The notes below the pieces were generated by a model that searched no databases, was not told the DNA's origin, and was given only the letters and a program-made list of their open reading frames with translations. A program made the translations under genes and the position numbers. From NCBI GenBank assembly GCA_002205965.3, contig NADL03000006.1, positions 1,054,001-1,118,000 on the forward strand: 64,000 nt of DNA, written 5' to 3'. Positions 30,694 to 42,079 of this stretch are shown here, piece after piece (within the stretch, counting starts at the first letter, position 1; each line of letters opens with the position of its first letter). The stretch comes from Kappaphycus alvarezii. Its lineage: Eukaryota > Rhodophyta > Florideophyceae > Gigartinales > Solieriaceae.

Positions 30694-31714
30694 CTACAAG
30701 TACTTTAGAGCCGACTGAAAAGGTTTGACTGGAGGTTCTGCATCCTTATTTCTTGTCTGTGTTAGCGCGTGGTGTGATCTCCAGCCTTCGGTGGCCAGTA
30801 GTTCAACTTCCCTACTCTCTTCATCGATAATATTTGTTTCCATGTCTCTCTGTAACATTCTAGGAGCCCTTCCGTACATTAGCTCGAATGGTGAGCGTCC
30901 ATTTCTTCCTCTTCTTCGACGATAGCCGTATAACACTTTTGGTAAGGCATCTTCCCACTGGATTTCATTCTCCGACATAGTTTTCGATATTGCTCGTTTG
31001 ATGGTTCCAACCATCCTCTCCGCTTTCCCGTTGGACATAGGAGCGTATGCGAGAACGGTCTTCAGCTGAATCCCCTTTCTCTTCCAAAAACGAAGCAGTG
31101 AAGTTGCAGTAAAACAAAGGGCGTTATCCGAGATGATCCTTTTTGGAAGACCAAACGGTTCAATTATTTCTTTTTCGATGAATCTCAGTACCACCTCAGC
31201 ATTTGCCTCCTCAACTGCAACTGCTATTGGCCATCCAGTAAGATGTTCCACCCTATAAGGAGATATTTGTTTCCGGAAGGTTTCCTTGAACGGGCCGCAA
31301 AGTCAATTGAGAAGGTTTCAAAGAGACCGGAAACTGGAAAACTTAGAGTTGTCTTATACTTCGTATTGGAGTGAATTTTTGGCAGTTGTCGCAGCTTTTC
31401 ACGAAATTATAGACGTCCTTATGGATACCGGGCCACCAGAATCTCTCAGTTACGAATTTTTTGGTTGTTTCGAGATCCCAATGCCCTAGCTCATCATGGA
31501 AAGTCCTCAAGATCTTCATTCTTTCTTTCAAAGGGGCCACTAGTCGGGGACCGGCTTTAGTGTGCCGGAAGAGTTTCCCATTCCACAATGTAAAAGCCTT
31601 TTGATTCCTGCGTACCCAATTTCTGTGTTCAAGATCAACCTTTCTCATTTCTAGTCCATCAAGGAATTTGATCAGTCCGTGAATATTAGCTTCGTACTCG
31701 TTATCGTTCGGCAC
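30694..31714 (-). pseudogene. pol: integrase remnant, element C
   Basis: The frame 30694-31251 contains the catalytic core from EHLTGWPIAVAVEEAN to past the D,D(35)E glutamate (NGKAERMVGTIKRAI), and 31343-31714 contains the zinc domain (HDELGH...CDNCQ). A missing base near 31285 separates them and removes the first catalytic aspartate from the frame. It is very similar to elements A and B. Confidence 0.8.
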
Positions 31715-31771
31715 TGCAACTCGGACTCCGACGATGTCCTCGAAGCTTTTTCATTTGGAATCAGTGGTCCC

Positions 31772-33750
31772 TCAAGCGGGATAGGTAATCGGCAGGCTGA
31801 TTATTGCGTCCGGGTCTATACACAATTTCAAACCGATATTCTGCGAAAATGTCGAGCCATCGGGCCAAGGTGATGTACATCCTTTCTTTTGGAATGCTGT
31901 CTTAAGTGCCTGGTGATCAGTTATCAAGACAAATTTCTCGAGTGATAAAAGGTACACGCGAAACTTTTTCAGGCGAAGACGACAGCTAGCGCTTCTTTTC
32001 GCAGACTGAGTATCTCTTTTCCGCATCATTCAGAGTGCGACTTGCGAATTGAACGGGTGTAGTCTTCCGTTTTCATCTTTTTGGGACAAAACGGCACCCA
32101 AAGACCGTTCTGAGGCATCTGTCTCCACAACAAATGGTCTCTTGAAATCTGGATACATGAGCACTGGGGGACACGTAGCTTATCTTTAAGCTCCTCAAAT
32201 GCAGTTGCATTTCCTTGTTCCAGTAAAATTTTCCGTTCTTCGTAGTGCTGGCATGTAACGGTGCTGCAGTCTTGGCGAAATCTTTGATAAATCTTCTGTA
32301 ATATGAGGCCAGTCCTAAGAAGCTTCGAACCTCCGTCTTTGAAGCGGGCCTTGGTGCCAACTTGATTTTTTTCGTTTTCTCTGGATCCACTTTAATTCCC
32401 TCTTGATCGACGATATGACCGAGTAATTGGATAGAAGTTTTCGCAAAGAAGCATTTGCTCAACTTAATTTTCAGGCTGTATGCCGATATCCTCTCCAAAC
32501 TGTCTTGACATGCGATATGTGCTGATCCAAGTTTTTGAGAATATATACCACATCATCGATATAAACTCTTGCAAATGAAGTCCTTTCAAAACCTCGTTCA
32601 TCATTCTTTGGAATGTAGCTGGGGCATTCATGAGACCAAAAGGCATCACTTCGAACCTGAATGTACCGGCTTGCTGGTAAAAGTTGATTTTTCCTTACAT
32701 TTTTCATCCATGTAATCTGCCAATAACCAGTGTAAAGATCAATTGAGGTGAGGTATCTCCCGTCCTTCAAGTCCTCGAGTATTTCCTCTATATTTGGAAT
32801 CGGAAATCGATCGGGTATCATTCTCTGGTTCAGCTGTCGGTAATCGACGCAAAAGCGAGGGTTTTCATCCTTCTTTGGTGGCTACCACAACTGTAAATGA
32901 CCACGGGGATGAAACTGCCGAATAATATCATTTTCCAGCATACTTATAACATAATCTGAGATGAATTAGTCATATTTCGGCGGTTGACGTCTAGCCTGTC
33001 GTAAATTGATTTAGTATCGGTAAGTTCAAATGAGTGACCGGTACACTTGCATGTCTGAGATCTGAAACGCTCCATGCAACTACTTCGGAAGATGTTAACA
33101 TATCGGGTATTTCATTGAGTGGGGGCTATAAGGTGCTGCACTTTTCCTTGATTTCTTGTTATTTGGCGCCCTTTTTCTTTTGATCCTCAATCTCAAATTT
33201 TGAAGGACCTCTTCCGTCGTGCTCATATCTTCATATATGGAATTCGACGTATTCTTATTTTTCTTTGCAAAAGATAATCTTCTTTCATGCTCCGAATTCT
33301 GTCCTTTGATTCGATATCATCGCAAAAGAAACATATTCAGGTGTCAAATCTACCTAGAATTCCAGTCGTCATCTGTTTCAAACCCAGAATCAAAATCGTC
33401 CCATGCATGTTCATTACCCCCGAGGGTACCCTTTTCCACTTCCGAAAGTGTAGTTAGTTCCAAATCTTCGCTGTCATAGCTAGAAGTGAAATCACTGTTC
33501 GTTTCTCTTAATATTCGGATGTGTGCTTTTGTCGAAATACAGGGGCATCTTCACGTTCTGCCGTCAACATTAACTGAAACGATTTGGTTGCGCAAGTCAA
33601 TGCAGTCCGTAGTCTTTCCATGGTAGGGCAGCCAATGATTGCATCGAAAGGGAGATCAGGCATGACAAGAAAGTCTACATCAACTTGAGAGTCCCCAAAG
33701 AACACGGAAACCTTGTCAACAGTGCCCATGCATTTTCGAGACGGTTCCAT
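31772..33750 (-). pseudogene. pol: protease, RT and RNase H remnants, element C
   Basis: Broken frames on the minus strand carry RNase H (31772-32029, ITDHQALKTAFQKK), the RT thumb (32073-32498), the RT palm including YIDDVV (32471-32821) and the region after the protease (33508-33750, VDFLVMPDLPFDAIIGCPTM). The order and content match element B. Many indels and several substitutions. Confidence 0.75.
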
Positions 33751-34315
33751 CCGCCACAGTTATTCTTCGATTAGTTGGAATGATTTCAGACTAGATCTGT
33801 CACCAACGTTTCTGAAATAAGGTTTGGAACAGCGCCCGAATCGAAAAGAGCTTGGGTTTCATTCCCAATACTTTGACTGGTACCAGCTTAAGACGCCTTG
33901 GTGCTGTCGAGGCCGATTGAAGAAACATTTCTTACCCTTAGCGGACTTATTAGACCTGATAATTTTTTTTTCTCTTTCTCGCATCCTCTGCGTCGCCCCT
34001 CAAAAGTTGACCAAACGTTATCCCAGTTGGGGCCGATGCAAGCTCAGCCACCAAATTGTACCTCTTCACATACTCTAGTACGTCCTTAGAGATACTTCAA
34101 CTTTCTTACTCTTTTTCGTCTTCTTGGCCGGAGTGACTCCCACTCCTGGAACAACTTGATCAGACCTCTTGGTTCGATGAGGTACAGGTGCTGGGATATG
34201 CTCCAGCATTCCATAATCTAGCCTAGGTTTTTTCGATAAAATGTTCCCTATCCCATCCCTTTTGTCACATTGACTTGACTGATTTCTTCGGCGATGGATA
34301 CATTACCGGCATCCG

Positions 34316-35274
34316 TCAACCTTTGATCCTTCCTGTTTTGTAGGTTTTCATCTCTGGCCCTGACTCACTCCTCGCATCCGATAAATTTGCTCTTCTGTTG
34401 TCTTTAGACCAGCAGTTACTTTCATGATGCCCGTAACGTCCGCACTTTCCACAACGAGTGTTTCTATGTGATTATCAGGAACCCATTTGCAAAGTGTCCA
34501 GGCTTGTGACAGTAAGAACAGACTTCTGCGGCCTTAGGGACCCCAGACTGGTTCTTCTTAATGGTAAGAGTAAGGCTTTCCAACTGCGAGGTTATCATGT
34601 CAAGTCGATTATCGAATCGGGTTTCCAACCTTTTTTCCAATTTTTTGATATCGCTCCTGACAGATTCCAATGCTGCTGCACTAGTAGCCGGCCTTTATAA
34701 TTCTTTTCAGTATGTACGATGGAGAATTGATGTACGGTTTTCTCCCTCGGTGCCTCACTCAGTGATTGAAATGTCTCCGAATTTTGACAAATTCTACCAT
34801 GGTATCCTTCAGTTCATTAAAAGTGTGAGGCCCTTGATGAGGAGGAAAATCGGAGAGCCGCTTATCTCCCATCCCGCCTTACGCAGCATTCCGTACTTGG
34901 CTTGGGCGTTGAACCCGGCCTTTTCATAGGGATCGCACAAGTATACCAATGAGCCTAATAAATCGTCGAAGTTGAGCCTGGCCTCTATGGCGGTGCGAAT
35001 CATCTCATCTGGTTCCACCTCCTTAGCTTATTCTTCACAAGCCACTCACGTACCTCACTGAAGTTGCGCCCACTCCCATTAAGGGGACCACCCGTCAATA
35101 ATAAGCTTAGCTTTTGTATTTGCCTTTTGCATCACCAGAAAGATAGACGAAGATACTTGCGGCCTTCTCCTCATCGCTCTTTTCTCGCATTAAAAATTAA
35201 CATATGTGTAAAGAAACTCTTCAACGTCTTCATTCTTGCTCCCTGTGAACGATATACGAGCAGAATTGATCCAT
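34316..35274 (-). pseudogene. gag: Gag remnant, element C
   Basis: The start codon is at 35274 on the minus strand, but the frame is lost after a few codons by a small deletion. Pieces at 34809-35018 (capsid region, PDEMIRTAIEARLNFDDLL) and 34464-34670 (coiled coil and first zinc knuckle, CSYCHKPGHFAN) are recognisable. The second knuckle is damaged. The gag stop and pol overlap are conserved. Confidence 0.75.
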
Positions 35275-35371
35275 TGCTGCAAAAAAAATTAAAAAAATAT
35301 CAACTGCAAGCGGACCTAATACTTCACAACTCTATTACCTCGGGTGCAACCCACTCCACAAGAGTACCAAA

Positions 35372-36815
35372 TGATAGGGATAAATCGGCAGGAAAAGAGA
35401 TCCTCAGAACCAATTACCCCAAGAAGGAGGTGTTGCAAGCGACAAAAGTGCTACCGTGGTATAGTTGAACGAACAAAAAGGAGTGGATAGGGAAGACAGT
35501 TGAATGGGCTACAAGTAAGTATGGAAGGTGCAGGGTCTAACACTTATGCTCAGTGACCAGCGTAAAATAAATGCTTCATGGGTCTGAAGTTGACTCTAGC
35601 TATTTGGGACTGGGCTTGAAGTTGTCTGCCAACTTTCTTGATCTTTCCATGAGGAAGCAGTTTACTCAGCTTATATAGACTTTTGGCTACCCCTAAAGTC
35701 CGAACAAAACTACAGAAGGAACCAGGAAACGTACAGAAACAATTTGTGTGGATGATATACTCTAAACAAAAGATACTTAAGAAACTAATAATCAATGAGG
35801 TCCTCTTATTTCCCATTCTCTAACTCAGATCCAAAAAACTCCTCTAAAATATCCATGCTGTCCAAGCAGTCCCCACAAATTCCGCGAGCGGCCTATAGCT
35901 CTCTATTCTTTCCTGGAAGATATCTAAAGTACTAAAGATATCTCCATCCGGTTCCAGCGTCGGCACAACTTGTTCCATACTCTCAATTCCATGCCCCAAC
36001 AGTCCAGCACTTTCTATGCCCCCTGTTCCGTCACCTCCTCCTCCTCCTCTTCCTCCTCTTCCTCCTCTCCATCCTCCTCTTCCTCCCCATCCTTCTCCTG
36101 AGTCTCGTACACTAGCTCAGGGGCTAACCATTCCTTGAAGGACTCCCCGCTCTCCTCCTCGACTATCTCAGTCTCATCCTAACTTAGCTCCTTTGCCTCT
36201 CCTTCTCTGAATAGGTGGCGAACGAACTCGATGATTTTCTTCTTAGTTTGCCGCCGGATGTAGTCGGCGGCATCGGTTGGCCCGTAGGCGGCGAGACGGA
36301 GGCCAGTGATGGGGCGGGAACGGCGGTTTTTGGAGATAGGGACAGAAGGGCGATTTGACGTCATATTTCTGGAAAAAGGTTGAGCGGGGTGTGTGGGGGA
36401 AGAGCATTGATGAGAAAAATGATCGGGACGTTTAAAACTTGTAATAATGGGGTTTAAATAGGCTCCCAGGACAGGTTCTATGGATTAGGAATAGGTGAAA
36501 TAAATCTGTAAGGGATTTTGTAGTAGCGTATTTGCGCCCTTTTTCTCAAAAAAGCGATTTTGGAGGAGGACGTAAGCAAAAAGGGAAAAAACTTGATTCT
36601 GGATCGATTCAGAGGGGTAGATACAGAATAAAAATATCTACATAAAATGGAAGTAAATTTGGAGAGGACCGCGGTAATGATAAGCGAGGTTCAGGGAGGA
36701 CGAGGAAGGACCGGAACTATAAGCAAATTTGGACAAGGAGAGGTAGTACAGTAAACTAAAGGCCTGTAGATGACGGCGACAAAAAAAATCCGTTCTTATC
36801 AGCACGCGCGTAACA
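35372..36815 (-). repeat. element C 5' LTR, 1,444 bp, with acidic ORF
   Basis: On the minus strand it starts TGTTACGCGCGTGCTG and ends gatttatccctatca. It has a TTTAAATAGG box (reverse of 36463-36472), the acidic ORF (36364 to about 35820), TATATAAGCTGAG (about 35680), the tandem inverted repeats and R-U5. Its outermost U3 matches solo LTR C2 and differs from element B. Confidence 0.8.
35820..36364 (-). pseudogene. LTR-borne acidic ORF (copy in element C)
   Basis: The first 61 codons from 36364 are intact and very like element B: PTDAADYIRRQTKKKIIEFV. A substitution then gives TAG where B has a sense codon (agttag versus agtccg). Beyond the stop the acidic stretch and the C-terminal block can be followed to about 35820, where the final Glu-Leu-Phe-Gly motif region has been altered. 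Confidence 0.65.
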
Positions 36816-38204
36816 CTTGTCCCTTTTCAACCCTCCCTAGTTTCATCGTGCTGGGGTCCCCGATTGGCTCGGACGCTTTTGTTTCCCAATTTTTCGCAGG
36901 CCACCAAAACGCAGTTGACCGCATCTTCCAATCCCTCGAGACTTGGATGATGCTCAATTGGCTTTCCACTTACACCGCTTCTGCGCGAACGCCTCCAAGG
37001 TCATGCACTTGCTACGTACGCTTTCCTCCACTCAATCTGCGGTTCTCGCCGCTAGCTTCGATCAGAAGCAGATGGAAGCGTTCCACCAATTGCAGCTGCC
37101 CTGTCCAGAGCAAGCCTGGCTCCAAGCCTCTCTCCTCTTCTCCATGGGCGGTCTAGGTCTCCTGAAAACTTCAGATATTACCGAAGCTGCATACGCAGCA
37201 TCTGTAATTGATTCTTTTGGACTTATCTCCGACCTGCTTACTCTTTCCCAGGACCGCCACTTGGAAGAGATCCCTCTCGCTCTTATCCTCCCACCCGCAG
37301 CTGTCTTCGTCGCTTACAGCCACGGCTCTTTTCGAGCGTTGTGTGGTCCCCGGTGAAAAGCTCCAGTCTGCGATCACAACTGAACTCATGCTATCGAAGT
37401 CCGATAGGTTGCTCTCGTCTGCGGCAGCCCACCGACCGAGCACGGCTCCTCTCCGTGCGCACATCATCCGCATCGTCCGTTTTCTCTTCGCTTCCTCACC
37501 CCGACCGCGGTACGTACATGTCCTCTTCTGTGTGGAAAGTCGCTCTGGCGCTACGTCTTGGCATCGCGCTTTTCCCGGGATCTACTCGCTGTCTGGTCTG
37601 CGCCCGCCGCTCGGCCGACATCGCACCCGCCTTAGATCCAAGTGGTCAACACGCATTGACCGCAAATACGAAGACGGAATGACTCGTCGTCATCACATCC
37701 TCCGCAATGTTCTTGCCCGCTACTGCAAGGAAGTTGGGATTGTCGCCCTCGTCGAGCATCCGCTCCTCTACCAGGTTCCCAACTCATCTGGGTATTCGGA
37801 GTCCCCCGCGCTACGAATGGACATTTACATACCTGCTGCATACGGGCTTCACAGTACAGATATCGCCGTCTACGTTACTGCTGCCCACCCCTCCGCACGC
37901 CGCCACATTTCGCCAAGTACGGTTACAGCAGGCGCTGTCGCAACACTCGCAGAGCGCGACAAACATCGTCATTACGGCCTTACTGTAACCAAAACGATAT
38001 CCTCCTCTCCCCCGTCGGGATTGATATCTATGGCGCCTTGGGCGACGACGGCAATGGTTTTTTCCGCCGCCTTACTTCCTTCGCTGCTTCCCGTCGCGGT
38101 TCCTCCCCGCAACAGGAGCTCCGCGACTTCGTTACCCGTTTTGCTTTTAGTCTCCAAATAATGCAGGCGCGACAAGTTTCTACCCGCCGCCCGCATCCGT
38201 AGTT
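36816..38204 (+). pseudogene. non-LTR retrotransposon, C-terminal half (copy D)
   Basis: It continues the gene cut at 29669. Frames in order: IVLGSPIGSDAFVSQFF at about 36840; the thumb (36943-37356) with ANASKVMHLLRTLSSTQSAV and FSMGGLGLLKTSDITEAAY; a degenerate Cys-X2-Cys...His motif (CLVCARRSADIA...GQHALT) at about 37590; then RRHHILRNVLARYCKEVG, and the endonuclease-like core LRMDIYIPAAYGLHSTDIAV (about 37812). The Zn-like motif plus Pro/Asp...Asp core resembles the restriction-like endonuclease of R2/CRE-type elements, by inference. Stops near 38161 and 38204 depending on frame. Only a short 3' end separates it from repeat F. Confidence 0.75.
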
Positions 38205-38844
38205 AATTTATGAATTCCCTCCGCACGCCTCTGTGCGACGTTGTACAACCCATAAAGATTTACCACCACCATGACAGTTGACATGAATTACTGCATATCG
38301 TCGGGAGTTGCATCTCGATGTTTCCTAAAATTTTAGATATGATTTAATTATATTCCGCACATACTTAAAAAAAAGAAGTTTAATGCAAGTAAATAGTCCA
38401 AGGTCTCTCTCCTCCCTCTCCTCTGTATATAGGTCACATGGTGCACAACGACCATCTTGGTTTATTCGTTGCACTTTGTAAGCAGATATGCAGGACAGTA
38501 CCAACAATACAGGCGTGAATTATTTTTTAGATTTTTAAACAAAACACACTGCTGCAGTCCTTGACTCGCTGACTGCAGTCCTTGACTCGCTGACAGCTGA
38601 CATGTATTTCACATGTCCAACGTTGAACTACGTACGCGCATCCTTTGTTGCCTCGAACATCCAAAAACACCTCATCCTGGCATCCTGCATCACACTGCAA
38701 CCCAGAAATCGTTCTCCCAGCTCCCTGCATTCCGCTCCGTCCAAAGCCGACACTCACGGTAAACCGGCGCCCTCGCCCATCAGATTTCCTGGGCAGAAAT
38801 GCAACAGTTGGTGTCGGCCGGACCTCGCACACCCAACCAACCCC

Positions 38845-38852
38845 TATTTAAA
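38845..38852 (+). promoter_or_regulatory. TATA-like box of the repeat F gene
   Basis: TATTTAAA in the context cccctatttaaaccc, 144 bp before the ATG at 38996, followed by a C/T- and CA-rich leader. The same box with the same flanking bases (gcctatttaaaccc) precedes the LTR-borne ORFs. Confidence 0.5.
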
Positions 38853-38995
38853 CCCTCGGCACTCGTTCCAAAGCCTGACTCCCCCTCACAACACCTCCTC
38901 ACAACATCTTCCTCACTTCTTCATCCCTCTCGATTCCTCTTCCCGCAAAAGTAACTCCTTCCCTCATTAATACAAAACCGCAAAAGACACTAACC

Positions 38996-39301
38996 ATGAC
39001 GACCACAGATCTCGAGATTCAGACACTGATCCGAGAGCACGAGGATACCTTGCGACATATGGTTGCCTCGCACAACAGTCCAGCAGCATGGGGCCTGTTG
39101 CGAGATCTGGAAGCGGCAAAGAAGGAGTACAAGGCCATCCTCAAAGAGGAGAAGAGGGAAGCCAGGCGCGGTATCAAGAAAGAGCGCAGGCGGCGAATGA
39201 AGAAAAGCCTCCAACCACGCATCGCCGGGGTAAACGGGACGAGGCTGTCACAGAAATATCGGCCTTGTTTCAAAATTTGCGTATCTAAGTTAGAAATTTA
39301 G
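38996..39301 (+). CDS. basic coiled-coil protein of repeat F, 101 aa
   Basis: An intact frame from ATG (context accATGac) to TAG. I do not recognise a family. Residues about 5-55 have heptad-like Leu/Ile spacing (LEIQTLIREHEDTLRHM, LLRDLEAAKKEYKAIL), and residues about 50-72 are highly basic (KEEKREARRGIKKERRRRM), so it could be a nucleic-acid-binding coiled coil. No signal peptide or membrane segment. A promoter-like TATTTAAA box lies upstream. The gene is convergent with the non-LTR fragment at 39470. The second copy at 11756 is frameshifted. Confidence 0.55.
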   Translation: MTTTDLEIQTLIREHEDTLRHMVASHNSPAAWGLLRDLEAAKKEYKAILKEEKREARRGIKKERRRRMKKSLQPRIAGVNGTRLSQKYRPCFKICVSKLEI

Positions 39302-39469
39302 GCCTCTAGCAAATGTAAATATTTACAAATCGTGAAATCGTCATCTTGCTCTACAATACGGCACCAGGTGATTATTCGCAGGTGTCAGTTTGCACTCAAT
39401 TCGGAACGGGACGGAAAATCGTTACTAGTTCTAAGTCACGAAAGTGTGCAGAGAGTATTCAAAGATCAA

Positions 39470-40497
39470 CTACGCAGGCAGGCGGCGGGTGGCAGCCTGT
39501 TGCACGTGCATCACTTGGAGGCTAAACGCTAAGCGAGTAACGAAGTCGCGAAAGCCCTGCTGAAGAGAGGAACCACGATGGGAAGCAGGGAAGGAAGCGA
39601 GGGGTCGGAAAAATCTCTGGTTTTTGTCACCCAAGGCGTCATAGATATCAACCCCGACGGGGGAAAAGGAAGATATCGTGTTCGTGGCGGTAATCACCGT
39701 AATAACAATGTTTCTCGCGCCCTACGAGTGTCGTGACAGCGCCTGTGGTACTTGCACTTGGCGAGATGCGGCAGCGAGCAGAAGGATGGGCAATAGTAGC
39801 GTCGACGGCATCCAAGACGGGCGCGACGTCGACATAGCGCTGGGAGCAGATCATACAACGAGTAGATCCTGGGAGTAGCGCGATACCGAGACTGATAGCC
39901 AGGGCGACCTTCCACACAGGGGAGGCCATGTACGTACCACAGTGGGGGTGAGGAAGCGAAGAGAAAACGGAATAGGAGAACCATATGCGGACGGAGAGGA
40001 CCCGTGCTCGGTCGGGTGTTGCTGCAAGCAAGAACTACCTGTTACACTTAAGAAAGCATGAGGTTAGTTGTGATCGCAGATTGGCGCATTTCACCGGGGG
40101 CGGGCGAAGAGCAACGCTCGAAAAGGGCAGTAGCCGTTGGCGACGAAGACAGTTGCAGATGGCAGGAAGATAGAAGCGAGATTGCAGACCGGGGGACCTC
40201 TTCGAAATGGCGGTCATGGGAAAGGATCAGTAGGTCGGAGATAAGATGGATACAATCGATTACAGATGATGCGTACCCTGCCTCGGTAATGTTTGCCGTC
40301 TGCAGGAGACCGAGATCGCCCATTGAAAAGGGAAGAGAGGCTGGGAGCCAGGTCTGATCCGAGCAGGGCAATTGCAATTGGTGGAACGGTTCCCTCTGCT
40401 TCTGATCGAAGCTGGCGGCGAGTACCGCCGATTGAGTGGAGGGAAGCGTACGTATCAAATGGATGACCTTAAAATCGTTCGCGCAGAATCGGTGAAT
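39470..40497 (-). pseudogene. non-LTR retrotransposon, C-terminal half (copy F2)
   Basis: Near-identical to copy F1 (12224-13240) including repeat F next to it. The frame 40048-40566 contains IRTLPSTQSAVLAASFDQKQ and FSMGDLGLLQTANITEAGYA. 39648-40031 contains the middle, and 39470-39697 the C-terminus with RDFVTRLAFSLQVMHVQQ. Homology to F1 ends at about 40497, where an inverted-repeat-bounded unit begins. Confidence 0.7.
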
Positions 40498-40498
40498 G

Positions 40499-41462
40499 GG
40501 GAAAAGGTTTGAGTGGTTTACTCTTGTAAGATTACTCGATCTATCCCATGGTTTTCCAGACAACAACTATCGACTCAAAAAGGTATGCCGACACAGTAGT
40601 AGGGTAGGAACTACGCTCCCTAAGAGGCTACGTTCAGGGCAGCCATCAAGCAGGCCGCATTGGACATGACGGCTGCTGCAGCGTGCCTTTGCATCAAACC
40701 CCCCAACCTTTCCGTGCGTCTCTATTGCCCTCACGGCCACGTTCCTTGCCACGATATGCAGCACTCAGCATTGCCCAAGCATTCGGGTGCCAACACTGGA
40801 AGACCATGGTACGTTGCTACCTTGGACTGTCTGTCTACGATGACCCGCTCCTTCCGAACTGTGAGCATTGCAAACGACCCATGGACAGGCTAGGAGACCA
40901 CGCCGTGGACCTGGGTCCATCGGGTTTCGGTCGCAAACACCCGGCATGAGTCGCTACGCAACGTCATTGCCGGGCGTATCGCACGTGGAACATGTCTGGA
41001 CTGCCAATTTGAGGTCCCACTCCTGGTTCCAGGCACCGAGCTAAGACCCGCTGACATCCTCGTCCAGCCACCGCCAGCTCCCAATGGCACTGCGAAGCGC
41101 CCCATCGCCTGCGACGTCAACGTCGTCTCACCGTTCAAGGCCGACGCACTATCAAGGGCTACCGTGAAGTGGGAAGTGCTACGTTAATTGCGCGCCGCAA
41201 CAAGGTCACTAACTTGGAATCCAAACTGTCTCGTCGACTCCCCCCGACCTCCGATAACCTCACACAAGCCCCAAATTTCGATTTCCAACCGCTGGCTTCG
41301 ATTCCCTAGGTTCGCCTTCCCCCGCTCCTATCCGCTGCATAGATGATCTTTCCTTCCCCATTACTGCGACGGTATACACTTTTTGAGTCGATTGTGATTG
41401 TCTGGAAAACCATGGGATAGATCGGATATATCTTCCAAGAGTAAAACACCCAAAGCTTTTCC
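40499..41462. mobile_element. unit bounded by ~115-bp inverted repeats
   Basis: 40499-40615 and the reverse complement of 41346-41462 match each other, with the shared core atcccatggttttccagacaa and flanking cgactcaaaaag. Between them lies a non-LTR-derived coding fragment. The first ~300 bp also occur at 28985-29285. This could be a non-autonomous element that captured non-LTR sequence, or a fold-back product of rearrangement. Confidence 0.5.
40600..41330 (+). pseudogene. non-LTR zinc-finger and endonuclease-like module
   Basis: The frame 40683-40949 reads WKTMVRCYLGLSVYDDPLLP and then CEHCKRPMDRLGDHAV, a Cys-X2-Cys...His pattern typical of the region behind the RT in this family (the fourth ligand Cys is replaced by Asp-Leu). 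After a frameshift, RPADILV and, further on, RPIACDVNVVSP can be read in the other frame, the Pro-Ala-Asp...Asp core of a restriction-like endonuclease. The RT is absent, so only the DNA-cleavage/binding part is present. Confidence 0.6.
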
Positions 41463-41487
41463 CCCTTCATGGATTACCTCCGCAATT

Positions 41488-41700
41488 ATTCCGCGCATCG
41501 CGGAAAAATTGCGTACATCTGTTGGATTCATTGGAACGAGAAATCACAGACGCATTGGTTACACGATCTGGTCGTCTCTGGCGAACGCTATCGTGTCCCG
41601 TACACCTGTTTACGTGGCCGACGTGGACCACCCGTTTTGCACTTAGCTAGCAACATAGTTTGTTCCTGCAATGGACCCCCGATACAAATGCAGCAAAGCA
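41488..41700 (+). repeat. dispersed repeat of ~200 bp, copy 2
   Basis: Matches 28567-28770. A frame across it is open for about 80 codons (41398-41646), but the equivalent frame in copy 1 is interrupted, so coding is not supported. Confidence 0.5.
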
Positions 41701-41741
41701 TTATTATTAACGTCCACGAGTGAATTGGCAAAGGTATGAGT

Positions 41742-42074
41742 CTAACTTTGGTGGGGGTCGCGATAAAAGATTGACGCCTTCTCTGCTTTCCATTTCGCGC
41801 TAAATTCAGAGACGGACATCGAGTTGAAGGCCCTCACTCTCGTGTTGGAGGGAGCGAGGGGATTCACGAAGGTAACATGGAAAAAGTCGGTCCATTCGCT
41901 GCTTCCCGTTGCTTGGATGTCCGGACTTGTGCGGTAGAGACCATGGCGTGGCTCTACGACAGAATGACGAGCATCTCTTGCGAGGCCTTTTGCAAGAAGG
42001 GTGAACTGGAGATCATTTCTGTTGATCCTGTGGGCTCTGTCAAGCGAGGAACTGAAGATATTCTCTTTACCCAC
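41742..42074 (-). pseudogene. C-terminal tail of a second non-LTR type
   Basis: The 110-codon minus-strand frame contains TSPDIQATGSSEWTDFFHVT, followed by FVNPLAPS and an Ala/Lys-rich segment (FSAKWKAEKAS). The Pro-Asp...hydrophobic-Val-Thr-Val-Asn-Pro-Leu arrangement is the endonuclease-like core seen at the end of this class of elements. The sequence differs from copies D, E and F, so it comes from another lineage. Everything upstream is missing. Confidence 0.45.
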
Positions 42075-42079
42075 AGATG

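Larger units (their letters stand above)
29670..36815 (-). mobile_element. Ty3/gypsy element C, decayed, 3' LTR lost
   Basis: On the minus strand: 5' LTR 36815-35372, gag, pol and the first part of the second tail unit. Homology to element A stops at 29675, and only tgata, the first bases of a reversed LTR end, remains before non-LTR sequence resumes. Substitutions and indels are spread throughout, so this copy is older than A and B. It lies inside non-LTR copy D, which continues on both sides. Loss of the 3' end happened at or after insertion. Confidence 0.85.
38272..39440 (+). repeat. repeat F, copy 2
   Basis: Matches 10913-12160. It lacks the ~200-bp segment of copy 1 and has a 21-bp tandem duplication (ctgcagtccttgactcgctga at 38552-38572 and 38573-38593). 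It contains TATATAGG at about 38425, TATTTAAA at 38845-38852 and the intact 101-codon ORF. It lies between two non-LTR fragments whose 3' ends point toward it from both sides. Confidence 0.7.
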
